Assembly (NCBI GenBank): GCA_911728455.2
Contig: OU452221.1
Location: forward strand, 3,562,290-3,626,289
Length of the DNA stretch: 64,000 nucleotides
Source: Marthasterias glacialis
Taxonomy: Eukaryota > Echinodermata > Asteroidea > Forcipulatida > Asteriidae
Direction of reading: 5' to 3'
Shown piece after piece: positions 1-10,900 of the stretch; within the stretch, counting starts at the first letter, position 1; each line of letters opens with the position of its first letter. The notes beneath the pieces are model-generated. The model made no database searches. It had not been told where the DNA came from and worked only from the letters and a program-made list of their open reading frames with translations. The position numbers and the translations under genes were made by a program.

Positions 1-464
1 ACAAAATAATAGGTGGCTACGTAATAGTTGTCCGACGCCGGTAGTACATGGCTAAAAAAACCTCTTTTTAGTAGAATTCTGTTAAATTATGAAACATAGA
101 TGTGATTTAAACTAATGGCACACCATACTACTAGTTTATCACTTAACAAAAGTAAAATCGACTGTTTTGTACTCAATCCATTATTAGAGAATCTAACTGT
201 ATCAGCAAACTCAAAAAGTGTGTTAAAAAGAATCTGTACCCAATATAATGTTGCCACTGTATTTTCACACTGCTTATATCGCTTTTTCTTTGTAATTATG
301 GTCGCCTCTATGCGCTACGTTCTTGATGTAGTGGCGCTTTATATGTATGTATGTATGTATGTACGGCATATCTCTTTACATGTGTTTTGCCATCAGCTGT
401 ATGGTGTTACCCATAGGGGGTCACGTGACCGCATGTCAACATTGGTCGCGCAATCAGTCTATTG
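1..464 (+). repeat. 3' part of a terminal-inverted-repeat element
   Basis: Bases 1-115 match 963-1080 and the end (about 400-464) matches 1220-1284, in the same orientation. The copy ends at 451-464 with caatcagtctattg, one base away from the right terminal repeat of the complete copy that starts 18 bp later. It is therefore the left-truncated (by the window edge) neighbour in a head-to-tail pair. No coding potential is recognised; short open frames here carry no known domain. Confidence 0.6.
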
Positions 465-482
465 TAACTTTAGATACTAGCA

Positions 483-1284
483 CAATAGACCGATTGCACG
501 TTCTACGTCGCGTGACCCCTGTTGGGTTAAAAATGTAAACACACGTAATCCTCCATAGGAAAGGGTGGTACGGTACACGATGATTAATGCATTTAGTTAA
601 TTTGATCGAGGCTTTTTTTGCTCGAAATCTGTGAAACATTCCAGAGTTTGTACCAAAGACCTTCAAGTGGCTGATCAAAGCCAGTAAGGACAGTTCCAGC
701 AAGTTTTGAAAATTGTAAAAGTACCGTATAAACGTGCACGATGTGTACAGCGCACGACGGAACGTTAGGCCAGACGACCGCGCTCACCACACACTTTTCA
801 ACACAAACATTTCAAAGTTTTGAAGCTGAAATCCTCCAAAGAAATTGCTTTCCAAAACTGTGTGATTCCTTTGCCTATTTGAAATTCTGCAAGGCTAGGT
901 ATTAATGCTCACTTTTCCAAAGTTGTTTATCCTTTTTTTTTACAGGGATTTAGGCAACATTACAAACAAAATAACAGACGGGTGGCTACATAATAGTCGT
1001 CCGACGCCGGTAGTGCATGGCTTAAAAAACCTCTTTTGAGAAGAATTCTGTTAATTATGAAACAGAGATGTGATTTAAATTTGCCACACCATACTACTTT
1101 AACTTTAAATAAAGGGGCTGATTAACTAATTCATCGCTTAACGAAAGTATAATCGACTGTTTTCGAACTCACTCTGTGTCACGGTCTATCTCTTTACACG
1201 TATTTTTTCACCAGCTGTATGACGTCATACCCGATAGGGGGTCGCGTGACCGCATGTAAACATTGTCGCACAATCGGTCTATTG
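483..1284 (+). mobile_element. MITE-like element with terminal inverted repeats
   Basis: The left end (483-496) reads caatagaccgattg and the right end (1271-1284) is its exact reverse complement. Inside both ends is a further matching segment around the gcgtgacccc motif. The roughly 800-bp body has no long reading frame, so it looks non-autonomous. Further copies are seen at 1-464, at 47753-48342 (interrupted by a BEL element) and starting in the opposite orientation at 55601. The superfamily is not identified. Confidence 0.6.
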
Positions 1285-2343
1285 GTATGAACGGGCTTAT
1301 TTTGGCTGGTGAACAGGCACAGCCGCCCCCTGCCCGCAACGCGTGCGTGTACGAGCGGAAAATAAAGTCACGATTCGTTTCTGCTGCACATAAAGTCATA
1401 AATCTGACAAAAGACTGACCCCAGCATTATGTTATGTTTGGGTTTTAACTATAACTGGCATTATTTATTGAGAGATTTTTCTCGTTCAAGGTATCAAATG
1501 AAAGCAAATAAATTTCCCTACCCAAGAAAACCAGACAAATAGCAAGTAAACATGTTCACGAATTGTTTATCGTCAATTTGGCCTAAAACTGGACAGTGCA
1601 TCTTTATTTACGAAAACCAAACAATCTATTTTCTTTCTTCAAACTTTAGATTAGAGGGCGGCAAGAGTTTGAGCGGGAGGAGGGGAAGGGGCGGTTCAAT
1701 GGCTTTGGTTATGTCACTGGCTGTGGCTAAGTTATTCAAGCGATGAATAAATTGAATAGAAAATGTACCTTGACTGTTTAGTATACAGACAAGTATAAAT
1801 ATGTTGAACTTAATGAGGTCATTGAATTTGTCTCTTTTCCTTGTGACTGCATGACATCAGAGTTTCCCTAATCTAACCAGGTTTTCATATTTTACTACCG
1901 TCAACCTAATTAAGAGACAAGGAGATTTCCAATCTTTATATCAGGTTCTAGGCTTGATGTAAATATGGAGTGTACTCTTTCTCAATAAACAAACTGATCG
2001 AGGTCTGAATGCAGGGACTGAGACGGAAAGATTGAATGGAATAAATTTTACAATGCTTTTGGAAAGATGTTGTTATGGGATTGTATATTGACGTTTGCAC
2101 CAAATTCATTAAAAATGAGTTATACCATAGTTATGGATAAAACAGGATGTACAATCCAAGCGAGCAAAGTGATATTCGAGGTGATGTGGGGTTTGGGGCG
2201 GTGATATTGATAAGACAGTTGTAAGGTTACTCGACGTCTCATACTGTGTACGTTTTGTGAATATTCTAACATTTTTAGGATCTTCCCTTCCACAATTCTA
2301 ATGACATTGTCTGAAATTTAACAAAACAAAATTGCGCTCTTTT

Positions 2344-2494
2344 CAATTCAATTCAATTCAAAAAACTTTATTGATCCTTAATAGGCAATTACATTTGGTT
2401 GGACAGCTCCGTATTAAAAACAATGACAGCTTAGGGCCTATAAAATGTCACTAAACAAAAATCAGAAAACATTCACTTTCACAAAAATCACTTT
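2344..2494 (-). mobile_element. Short retroposon tail (LINE/SINE 3' end)
   Basis: Read on the - strand this ends in ggatcaataaagttttttg followed by three or four TTGAA repeats. An AATAAA signal plus a short microsatellite tail is the usual 3' end of CR1/L2-like LINEs and the SINEs that use them. It is flanked by CTTT on both sides. The homologous upstream of plexin C (near 59836) lacks it and reads directly gcgctctttaacg. It therefore inserted after the duplication, or was lost precisely in C (less likely). The family name is inference. Confidence 0.55.
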
Positions 2495-3298
2495 AACGTT
2501 CTAATACACGACACGAGACCTGCACGGTCCAAACATCAAAAACCGAACCCGGTTCGGAAAAATGTTGGAGTTGGAATACGTCCTACTTGGTTTTTGTTTG
2601 ATATCGATTTCGGCTTTAAGGTCTCAACTATACCTTTCTGTTGCATTTGACTTTTATCGACGTTAAACCACGATGTTAGATCGTGGTTTAATTTAAATTA
2701 ACGAAACTTCACATTGCCCAACAAGGAAGTACTTAAAAAGGGGAAAATAACCAACACACAGAAAAAATGACATAAGCAAGTTTATGTCTATTGTCCATGT
2801 GTCTATCTAAGGCTAACAAAGCTTACAAAACTGTTCCATTTTTATAGAAGGGGTGTTGTAAGCCTGTATTTAAAAGTGAATATAATTTTGAAGTAAATGG
2901 TATACCAAAGGACATAAAAGGTAACACATTTGAACGTTTCCTTTTACATGTTATGATGTTTAGTTAGTAATAATTGAGTAAGTAGGTAATATGATTTAAC
3001 CTACCTCCTTATAATCATAGTAGACTTCCAGAAAAGTTCCAGGTCACATCTGCAGTGTGTTGTGCGTTTTTTATCACTCAATGAAGAAACAGTTTTTTGT
3101 GCCCAGGAATAGCGACCGTGAACTCCACTGTGGGAATGCTGTTTTGTACTGATTGTTGCAACAACGAATTTGCCAAAATTCTTGCACTATTAGTGAAACT
3201 TTCCTTTCAGTCTGGTACACAACATACCTGCCAACTGATTGCAGGTGAATAACAAGTTGTAGTTTGGCGCCAACAGACGGTGTAAATCACAGATACAG

Positions 3299-3606
3299 GT
3301 AAGAGTTCCATTTTACAGCCTGAGTTCAGCGAGCTCAAAGAGTCAATGTTTTAAGTACAAATAAAAATCAATTTCCTGGTGTGAGTAAAAAAGAATATTA
3401 TATTAACCGCCATAGATTGGGCTTAGTTAAGTAAAGTATAGGCCTTAAAATCTCACGTTATCTGACTCACTAATCAATAAGGAATCTGAATCAATTTTAT
3501 CCCAAATAAAGAAGGCAGTCATTTAAATTGCCTTAGTTAGACTTTAGTTTCTGGTGTTGTATTTTGTTGACAATGCTATAACTGAATACGGTTGTGTGTT
3601 TTCCAG
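3299..3606 (+). other. 5'UTR intron of plexin A
   Basis: A strong donor (acagatacag/gtaaga) at 3299 and a polypyrimidine acceptor (gtgttttccag) ending at 3606 frame a 308-bp intron in the untranslated leader. The same donor and acceptor are preserved upstream of plexin C at 60469 and 60778 despite divergence of the intervening sequence, which supports real use. The start codon lies about 220 bp after the acceptor. Confidence 0.6.
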
Positions 3607-3825
3607 AAACTTGCAGTATATATCGTGCGACAGAGCTGCTCGTTTTTTCGACTGGTGTTTACTTTCATCTTTCGTAGTGTCCGGTCGTTATTTGATTTTC
3701 CCGCACTGTGACTGAGCCTGTATACGTTTAAGTTTTGCATCTCTAGAAGAAGGACAAGGAGAAGAAGAAAAGAACAGCGTCAGATGCCCCTGAACTCTCT
3801 TGGTCTTTCAGGAACATTTCATACT

Positions 3826-4974
3826 ATGGAGGAGCAGAGGAGCCATGTTCTCATCTTGTTTGCTGTATGTTTGATTCTGCTGGAATTCAGTAGTGCTGTA
3901 TCAGCTGAATGGCAAGGAGATCTTTCATCTTATCACATTGCTTCATTCAGTAATCCTCATCCTCCTAGACTTCTCAATTATCAATCTGGTAACCACAATG
4001 CTAAATTCAATCATTTCACTCTATCTAGCCCTGATGGAGCTGCGTATGTTGGAGCAGTGAACTACTTATACATACTGAATAGTTCATTGAATCTGCTACA
4101 GAGTGTTAGTACATGTGAAGAACTAGGAAGCGATAGATGTGATATATTTACCAACTACAATAAAATCCTGATATTATATAATCAGAATCGGTTGATTACA
4201 TGTGGAAGTCACAATGAAGGAAGATGTAAGTTCAGGAATCCAGATGATTTGACTGATGTGTTGTTTCATCCAGAGCCTAGTGTTGCTGGTTTTGGAGATT
4301 TTTCCACTGTTAGTTTGATTGCACCAGGTACTGATGGACCAAAGGGAGCAGAGCCAGATGGAGGAGACTGGTTGTATGTAGCTGTGACTTATGCTAATGA
4401 GGATGTGTATAGAGGTATACCACCAGTTAGCAGAAGACTCCTTAGTACTGACGGATTGTTGACATCCCCACCAGCAGGAACAGAGTTTTCTTCATCTATT
4501 GCATTTGATGCTCCAATCCTTATTACATACGTAGCTGGTTTCTCATTTGATGGATTCACATACTTTGTCACTTTTCAACAAGATGATCTTGATTCCAATG
4601 GCATTGTTTCTAAAATCAACAGAGTCTGTCAGACCAGCCGAACATTTGACTCTTACACAGAAATCACCATTCAATGCCAGGGATCTGAAGGTAGTGTGTA
4701 CAGTTTGGTACAAGCTGCTCATATTGGCCCAGTAGGTCATGATCTTGCTGTATCATTAGGTTTGAATGATGAGGACATGGTGTTGTATGCTGTGTTTGCT
4801 AAGAATGAAGGAGCTGATGGGACTAGTGATGTACCTATTGATCAGTCAGCACTGTGTGTGTATAAGATGAGTGATATTTTAGATGCCTTCAGGGAAGCAG
4901 TTAAGGGATGTATTCAAAATGGAGATGACTACTCAGTACAGTATTTGGAAGAATCTAAGTGTAATACGTTTTCA
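3826..4974 (+). CDS. Plexin A exon 1: signal peptide and most of Sema domain
   Basis: This exon encodes residues 1-383. A hydrophobic core ([14 protein letters not shown]) followed by small residues (SAVSA) is a typical cleaved signal peptide. The rest is Sema beta-propeller, with the plexin-like stretches [12 protein letters not shown] and [10 protein letters not shown] and cysteines in the usual [10 protein letters not shown] and [11 protein letters not shown] contexts. The exon ends at the donor ca/gtgagt with phase 0. The same exon, equally 1149 bp long, opens plexin C. Residues about 203-242 differ sharply from C while both flanks are nearly identical. Confidence 0.88.
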
Positions 4975-7900
4975 GTGAGTATAAGTATTTTAAGGTTGGA
5001 TCCCAAGTTAAGTTAAGTTATGTCCATGGTTAAGATAGTATAGATCGTTAAATGAAAATTGAGATCATGTTTCAAAAAGGTATGTAAATTACAAATACAA
5101 AAGGTTTTTGAAATGATAAATTGTTATTTTTATTTATGTTAGGTATGATACTGTTTTAAGGTCTCTGAAGCAACACAAATGCACACAATTGGTCTGTGAA
5201 CAATCACAACTTCTGAAAAGCATATTTTATTATATAGGTTTAGGTACAAAAATGTATGTATTAAAATTACAAATATAAAATATTCTAGAAAAATGATAAA
5301 TTGCAACTTTTGTTTATGTTAGGTATGATACTGTTTTAATGTCTCAAAACAATTTCTCTGAAGCAAAGAAATGGACACAATTGGTTTGTGAACATCACAA
5401 CTTTCTGAAAAATAGAGCAAGTCATATAGAGGTTAAAGTAAAGTCCTTATCTAAGAATGTTTGAGTAATGAAATGGGACTTTAAAGATCTTGGAAAGTTC
5501 ATGTTTAGAGAAGTATTATTATTTTAGTTGCTACCTGTAAAAAGAAACAGAGTTCTAATGTGCAGTGTTTGTAATGTATCCACAGAAAATAGTTGACACA
5601 ATTTATTTATGCGCAACTACTCATCAAATTTTTACTACCTACCTCTCAATTAAGTTTACTACCAAAACAGAAATATGTATGCCTCTTCAAATTTATATTG
5701 TTTTGCAGTGGTTCATAAATATTGTTTCCTCTAATGAAGAAGAACAAGAAGAAACAAAAGGGGATCATTTTGCTTTTGTCATTTGTTTTCCTCGACCAAA
5801 TATATCACTTATGTTTGTTTTGTTGTCTCGGTCCATTTGAATATGGTTTGAGCTGTTGTGAAAACTGTCAAGAGAAACAAAACTACACAAATTTTGTCTG
5901 CTTTATTTGGAATCGCTCATCAGCTGGATATCACACATAAGTTGAGTACACAATAATTTATGTTGTTGATGCAACTAGAATAACCAAATTTAATTATTGT
6001 GACTTGTGAGTGTACAATAATGCTAAAGATGTGTCTTTTTATGCATACAGGTTGGTCCAGATATGTTTCTGTGTCATCCTTATGAAGGGGATACCCAATT
6101 ATACAAGAATGCTAAAGGCATTGATGTAACAACATCCAATGCTGTGCTGGAACTATCAGGTAAATTGGAAACAAATTTCTCCTTCTATTTCTAAATTGGT
6201 CTAGAGAAGGGGGGCGGGATTGGAACCCTTACCATTTGTATCTGACTCTCTGCCCCTCCCCCTCCCCTCCCCCTTACCCTCCCTCCTCCCCCTTATCTCT
6301 GTCAGGTAAATCGAACAAGGCAATTTTGAAATAGACTAAAATGAATTTTTACATTAAAGTGAACGAATTTCAGTTTATTTGGCTTTATTTTTCAATGCCA
6401 TTTTCTTTGGGAAAAATGATCCAACATTGAAAATATACATACCTAGTTGTAGGCTTACAATCAGTTACTGAATTTGTTTTTTTATAATTCATTGCTTTAA
6501 ATGACCCGGCATCACTGTGAATTTTACAGCCACTCTGATGTCATCCATCATAACAACTTATGAAATGGCCCACACTGTAGCTATCATAGGAACTGACTCC
6601 AGTGGGGAACTTTTAAAGGTAAGTTGATTTGTGAGCATTCTTTTGTTTTCATTGCTTTTTAGAAGGAGTGCCTGGTTCAAAATTCAAGCATGCTTTTCAT
6701 GCCAGACCTTAAGACCACACTTTTTCAAGGGAAGATTTACATCATCAGTGACTATTCGTGGCAGAGTTTTTAATCAACAAATTGTTGTTAAATACAGTCG
6801 ATCTACATGTTTTGTTTTATATATGAATTATTTAACGATCATTAGGAACAACATAAATAAAAGAATGAGCTAACAAAATGGAACCACCACCGGTAATAGA
6901 TATTTTCATCATCTTCCAATTGGTGTATAGAAATTCAATGAAAGCGCATGGGTCTTTTTCTCCCTGTATTACAGGTTCACATCCAAAGCAAGACATCAGC
7001 CAGACTGTATGAAAGAGTGGACCTTGATATTAGTGGATCAGTCCTTAAAGATGTCAAGATTAATGATACAACGAGAGAGATGTACATACTCACTGAACAA
7101 AAGGTACAATAACAAGATTAATGATACAACAAGAGAGATGTACATACTCACTGAACAAAAGGTACAATAACAAGATTAATGATACAAGAGAGATGTACAT
7201 ACTCACTGAACACAAGGTACAATAACAAGATTAATGATACAACAAAAGAGATGTACATACTCACTGAACAAAAGGTACAATAACAAGATTAATGATACAA
7301 CAAGAGAGATGTACAGACTCACTGAACAAAAGGTACAATAACAAGATTAATGATACAACAAAAGAGATGTACATACTGAACAAAAGGTACAACAACGAGA
7401 TTAATGATACCGGTACAACAAGAAAAATGTTTATATTCACTGAACAAAAGGTACAATAAGATCTACCAGGAATAACTAGAGCAGTTAAAGAAAAAAAATC
7501 ACAAACATCAAACTCCAAACAAATACCGGGGAAAAGCATGTATATTTTGTCTTTAAGCTCAAGGTTTTAATTTAACTCCATATTTTAATGTTTCAAAGTT
7601 TCTGAAGATGCGTGTTGAGAATTGTGGTCAGTATACAACGTGTGAGACGTGTATTGGTACGGATGCAGGGAGGGATGGAGACCCATACTGTGGCTGGTGT
7701 ACTCTGCAGAGACAGTAAGTATTGTATCTTGTTTGATTAATGTATGTGAAGAATTTTGAAAAGAGACTAATAGCAGCCTAAAATGAGTTTCATGAAATAA
7801 AATTGACAAGAAACGTTAAGAAACATTTCTTTCACACAGTTGAAAGTTCGCGACATTGTGTTTATTCCTTGCAGAATGCAGAGTCTAGTTTTTGTTTTTA

Positions 7901-10900
7901 GTAGAATATAAACAGATCATCAGCCACCTGTTTATTTGACCTGATTAGATGCAGCAGGTATTCTGACTGCAACATGCCTGATGTGTCTACACGATGGTTA
8001 CCCTACAATACTGCACAGTGTATTGAGATAACAAATGTGGCTCCTTATGACAGTCTACCAATCACTGTCACAGAACAACAGGTAAGAGTAATGCATAACT
8101 GCTGATGTATTTTCTTTGAGGGTATGGTAATAGATTAATGACATCTCTTGTTCCTAACAGTTCTTAAGCACACAAAAGTATTAATGTTGATAGCAGAAAT
8201 GGGCTTCCAGTGAAAATGCTATTAAGAAATTGCATTTTTGTGGCTGGTGCCTGAAAATTTGAAAATTTGTGAATTTTGCAAAAGTATTATTTTGGCTTAA
8301 TTTCTGAATTATTCCCCCTTTGTTCTCCCGTCCACTTTTATCTGCATCACGGTGTGAAACTTTTAGTTTAAGAAATAATGTTATCCTACTAACAATTTAA
8401 AAAAAATTATCCACATTCAAGATGGCTACCAAAGTTCTTATACAATTATTTTTTTCTTGCGATGGTTCTACAGCTAAAAGCCCGCCCCTCCAAGCTTCAG
8501 CATTCAGTTTATAGTTAATCATGAAACTTATACAACTGAAACATCTATTGAATTAAATTCAGAATTTATAGTTATTGTGTGTATTTACTAACATTTTGTT
8601 ATTTTCTAGATTACCGTGAGTGTACAGCAGTTACCAGACTTACTGACCAGCATGAGTTATGAGTGTCGGTTTGGATCCTACGTATCTCAAGCTACAAAGA
8701 CTAATGAGGATCTTAGATGTGTATCCCCACCTGTTGATATGATACCTCCAATTCAACAAGGAGGTGAGTCTAGCACAATGTTTTGACTGTTTCTTAACTT
8801 TATATTAGATTAATAAGAAATTGCTTTTTAATTATTTGGTTTTTTTTTTTTCCAATTTCCCAGATGATGCCATTGCAATTACACTGAGCATCCATTCTAG
8901 TGAAACATCAGTCAAGTTTGTGGGTACAAGCTTCCATTTTTATGAATGCTCAACTCATACTTCGTAAGAATACCTTGTGTTCTCTTTATTCTGATGGCAT
9001 TGTATTAATAAATAACCATTTAACATGAACAGAAGGTCCTAATTGACTGAAGTTATGATTTGTATTTGAAGTTTTATATTTAATCTCTACTGTCTCTATT
9101 TTTGATTTGGTTAAATAATTGTGTATGTTCCATGCTAATTAGCATACTATTATTTGTTAGATTTCAATAAATTTAATCATAGATGCTTCAATTATTTTAT
9201 TGTTTTTCATTTACGTTTGCAGTAGTTGTATATCTTGTGTTGGTAGTCGCTGGGCCTGTGATTGGTGTGTCTTTGAGAATAAATGCACTCATGTTAGCTC
9301 TACTTGCACAGGAGCCAATGAAATCATCATTACCGGACAAAATGTAAGATTAAACTCACCACAAAGGTTGTTTAAATGCAGATATTTATCTGTTTACTGA
9401 ATAGGCATTTGCTGCCTTACGAAAGACAAAAAACCCACACCATTTTGGTCTTTTGTAATTTTTTTGTTTGAATCCACTGAATCAATTGTTATAAATGTGT
9501 CCTAAAACATTTCTTTGGTGAAGAAGAAATAAATTATGTGATGCAATTATTTGATGTCAAATGTTTCCTTAAACAATACAGACATAAAACATAATATGTC
9601 CCAAGATGTTTGAAGGGGAAATAATGTATGTTGTATAATTATTTGATTTTATTTCTTTAGAATCCAGCTTCGTCTTCATCCAAGGGTCCAGGTTCCTGCC
9701 CTCAGCTGCTGGCTCAGAATACCGAAGTCTTTCTGCCCTATGGAGTTGAAAAGAGTGTGCAAGTCATGACTACAAATCTACCTGATGAGACCCAGGTTGG
9801 TTATCACTCAATCAAACAACCTTCCACAGTAAAATGAATTAATTTAAATGAAGGCACAGAGTGACTTAACAGGCGCCCCAACCAACAAAACAAGTTCACC
9901 CTTGCCTTCTTTGTAGCATTGAAACAAACTCTTTAGAGATAATGATATCAAATTGTACAACTCAACTGCAGGGTAACTGTAGCCAACAGTCAAAAGGAAA
10001 GCGTGCTGTTTGAGATAATCAAAAACATTTTTACATCTTCTTGAAGTAGTTTTTTCTTCTAAGTGTCTGCAGATATCAGTCATTATAAAAAATAAAAAAA
10101 AAATCAAAAAAAAAAATCAACACTTTCTGTATTCCATCACGAGAGGCTATTATTTTACAGTATGTCGACCCCGAGGGATTTGTAAACAAAGGCATTGGGG
10201 TCAAGTATTCACACAGCTGAACAGGCTGGACAAAGTTTCTCAGACAAATGAAATTGTTCCCGTTTGTTTACGTTGATGTGAGGATGGACTTAAAGATAAT
10301 GAAAATAAGAAATAACTAATTATTAACTAATTATTGGTATTGTATTGTGCCGGGTTTTAAAACGTGTAAGTATATCAAGTGCGCTATAATGAACCAAAGC
10401 AACACGAACGTATGATCTGCTTCACGGAGGAAGTAATAAATCAAATTTTATAAAGAGAAAAAAGAAAGAAAGAAAAAAACACACAAAAAATACGATAATG
10501 ATTATTGTTCTGAGACTAAAGGAAGTTACATATCAAAATCATAAGAAGACCAAGCGGAAATGGTGAAATATAAGTCCCAAATTGTTTGATCGTTTGTTTG
10601 AAAATATTAAAAATGATGTTAGTATCCTCCTTTTATCGCACAAAAAACACCACAAATACTACTTCAAAATAACAGCTGTTACAGCCTCAGATGAGGAGAA
10701 AAGGAAGTTACAGATAAAAAACAAAAAACAAAAAGGAAAAGAAAAGAAACAACAACAAAAGAATTAAGTAATTTAAGAGGAAATGGTTAATTAAAAATAC
10801 AAGAACAGTTTGAATGTAAGTTGGTATGTACTAAAATTATTTTCCAAAAGTTTGTGTTATTGAGCTAGAAATGCGATAAATATAACTTCAAAAGTTAAAG

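Larger units (their letters stand above)
1396..3783 (+). promoter_or_regulatory. Upstream region and 5'UTR of plexin A, duplicated at plexin C
   Basis: This stretch aligns colinearly with about 58343-61014 upstream of plexin C. Examples are the cataaatctgac segment, the aatgaataaa segment near 1742/58663, and the tract leading to the 5'UTR splice donor. The two copies differ by many substitutions and by two insertions (one in each copy). It should contain the promoter and transcription start, but I cannot place either. No other gene is visible in it. Confidence 0.55.

Noticed and set aside
3784..5016. Single-exon 410-residue Sema gene
   Set aside because: The frame runs past a conserved donor at 4975. 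The following exons in frame give a complete plexin, and the extra C-terminal residues are intron sequence.
7261..7539. Hydrophobic - strand frame at 7261-7539
   Set aside because: It is the complement of the exon 4 edge array and repeats with the same 58-bp period; no independent support.
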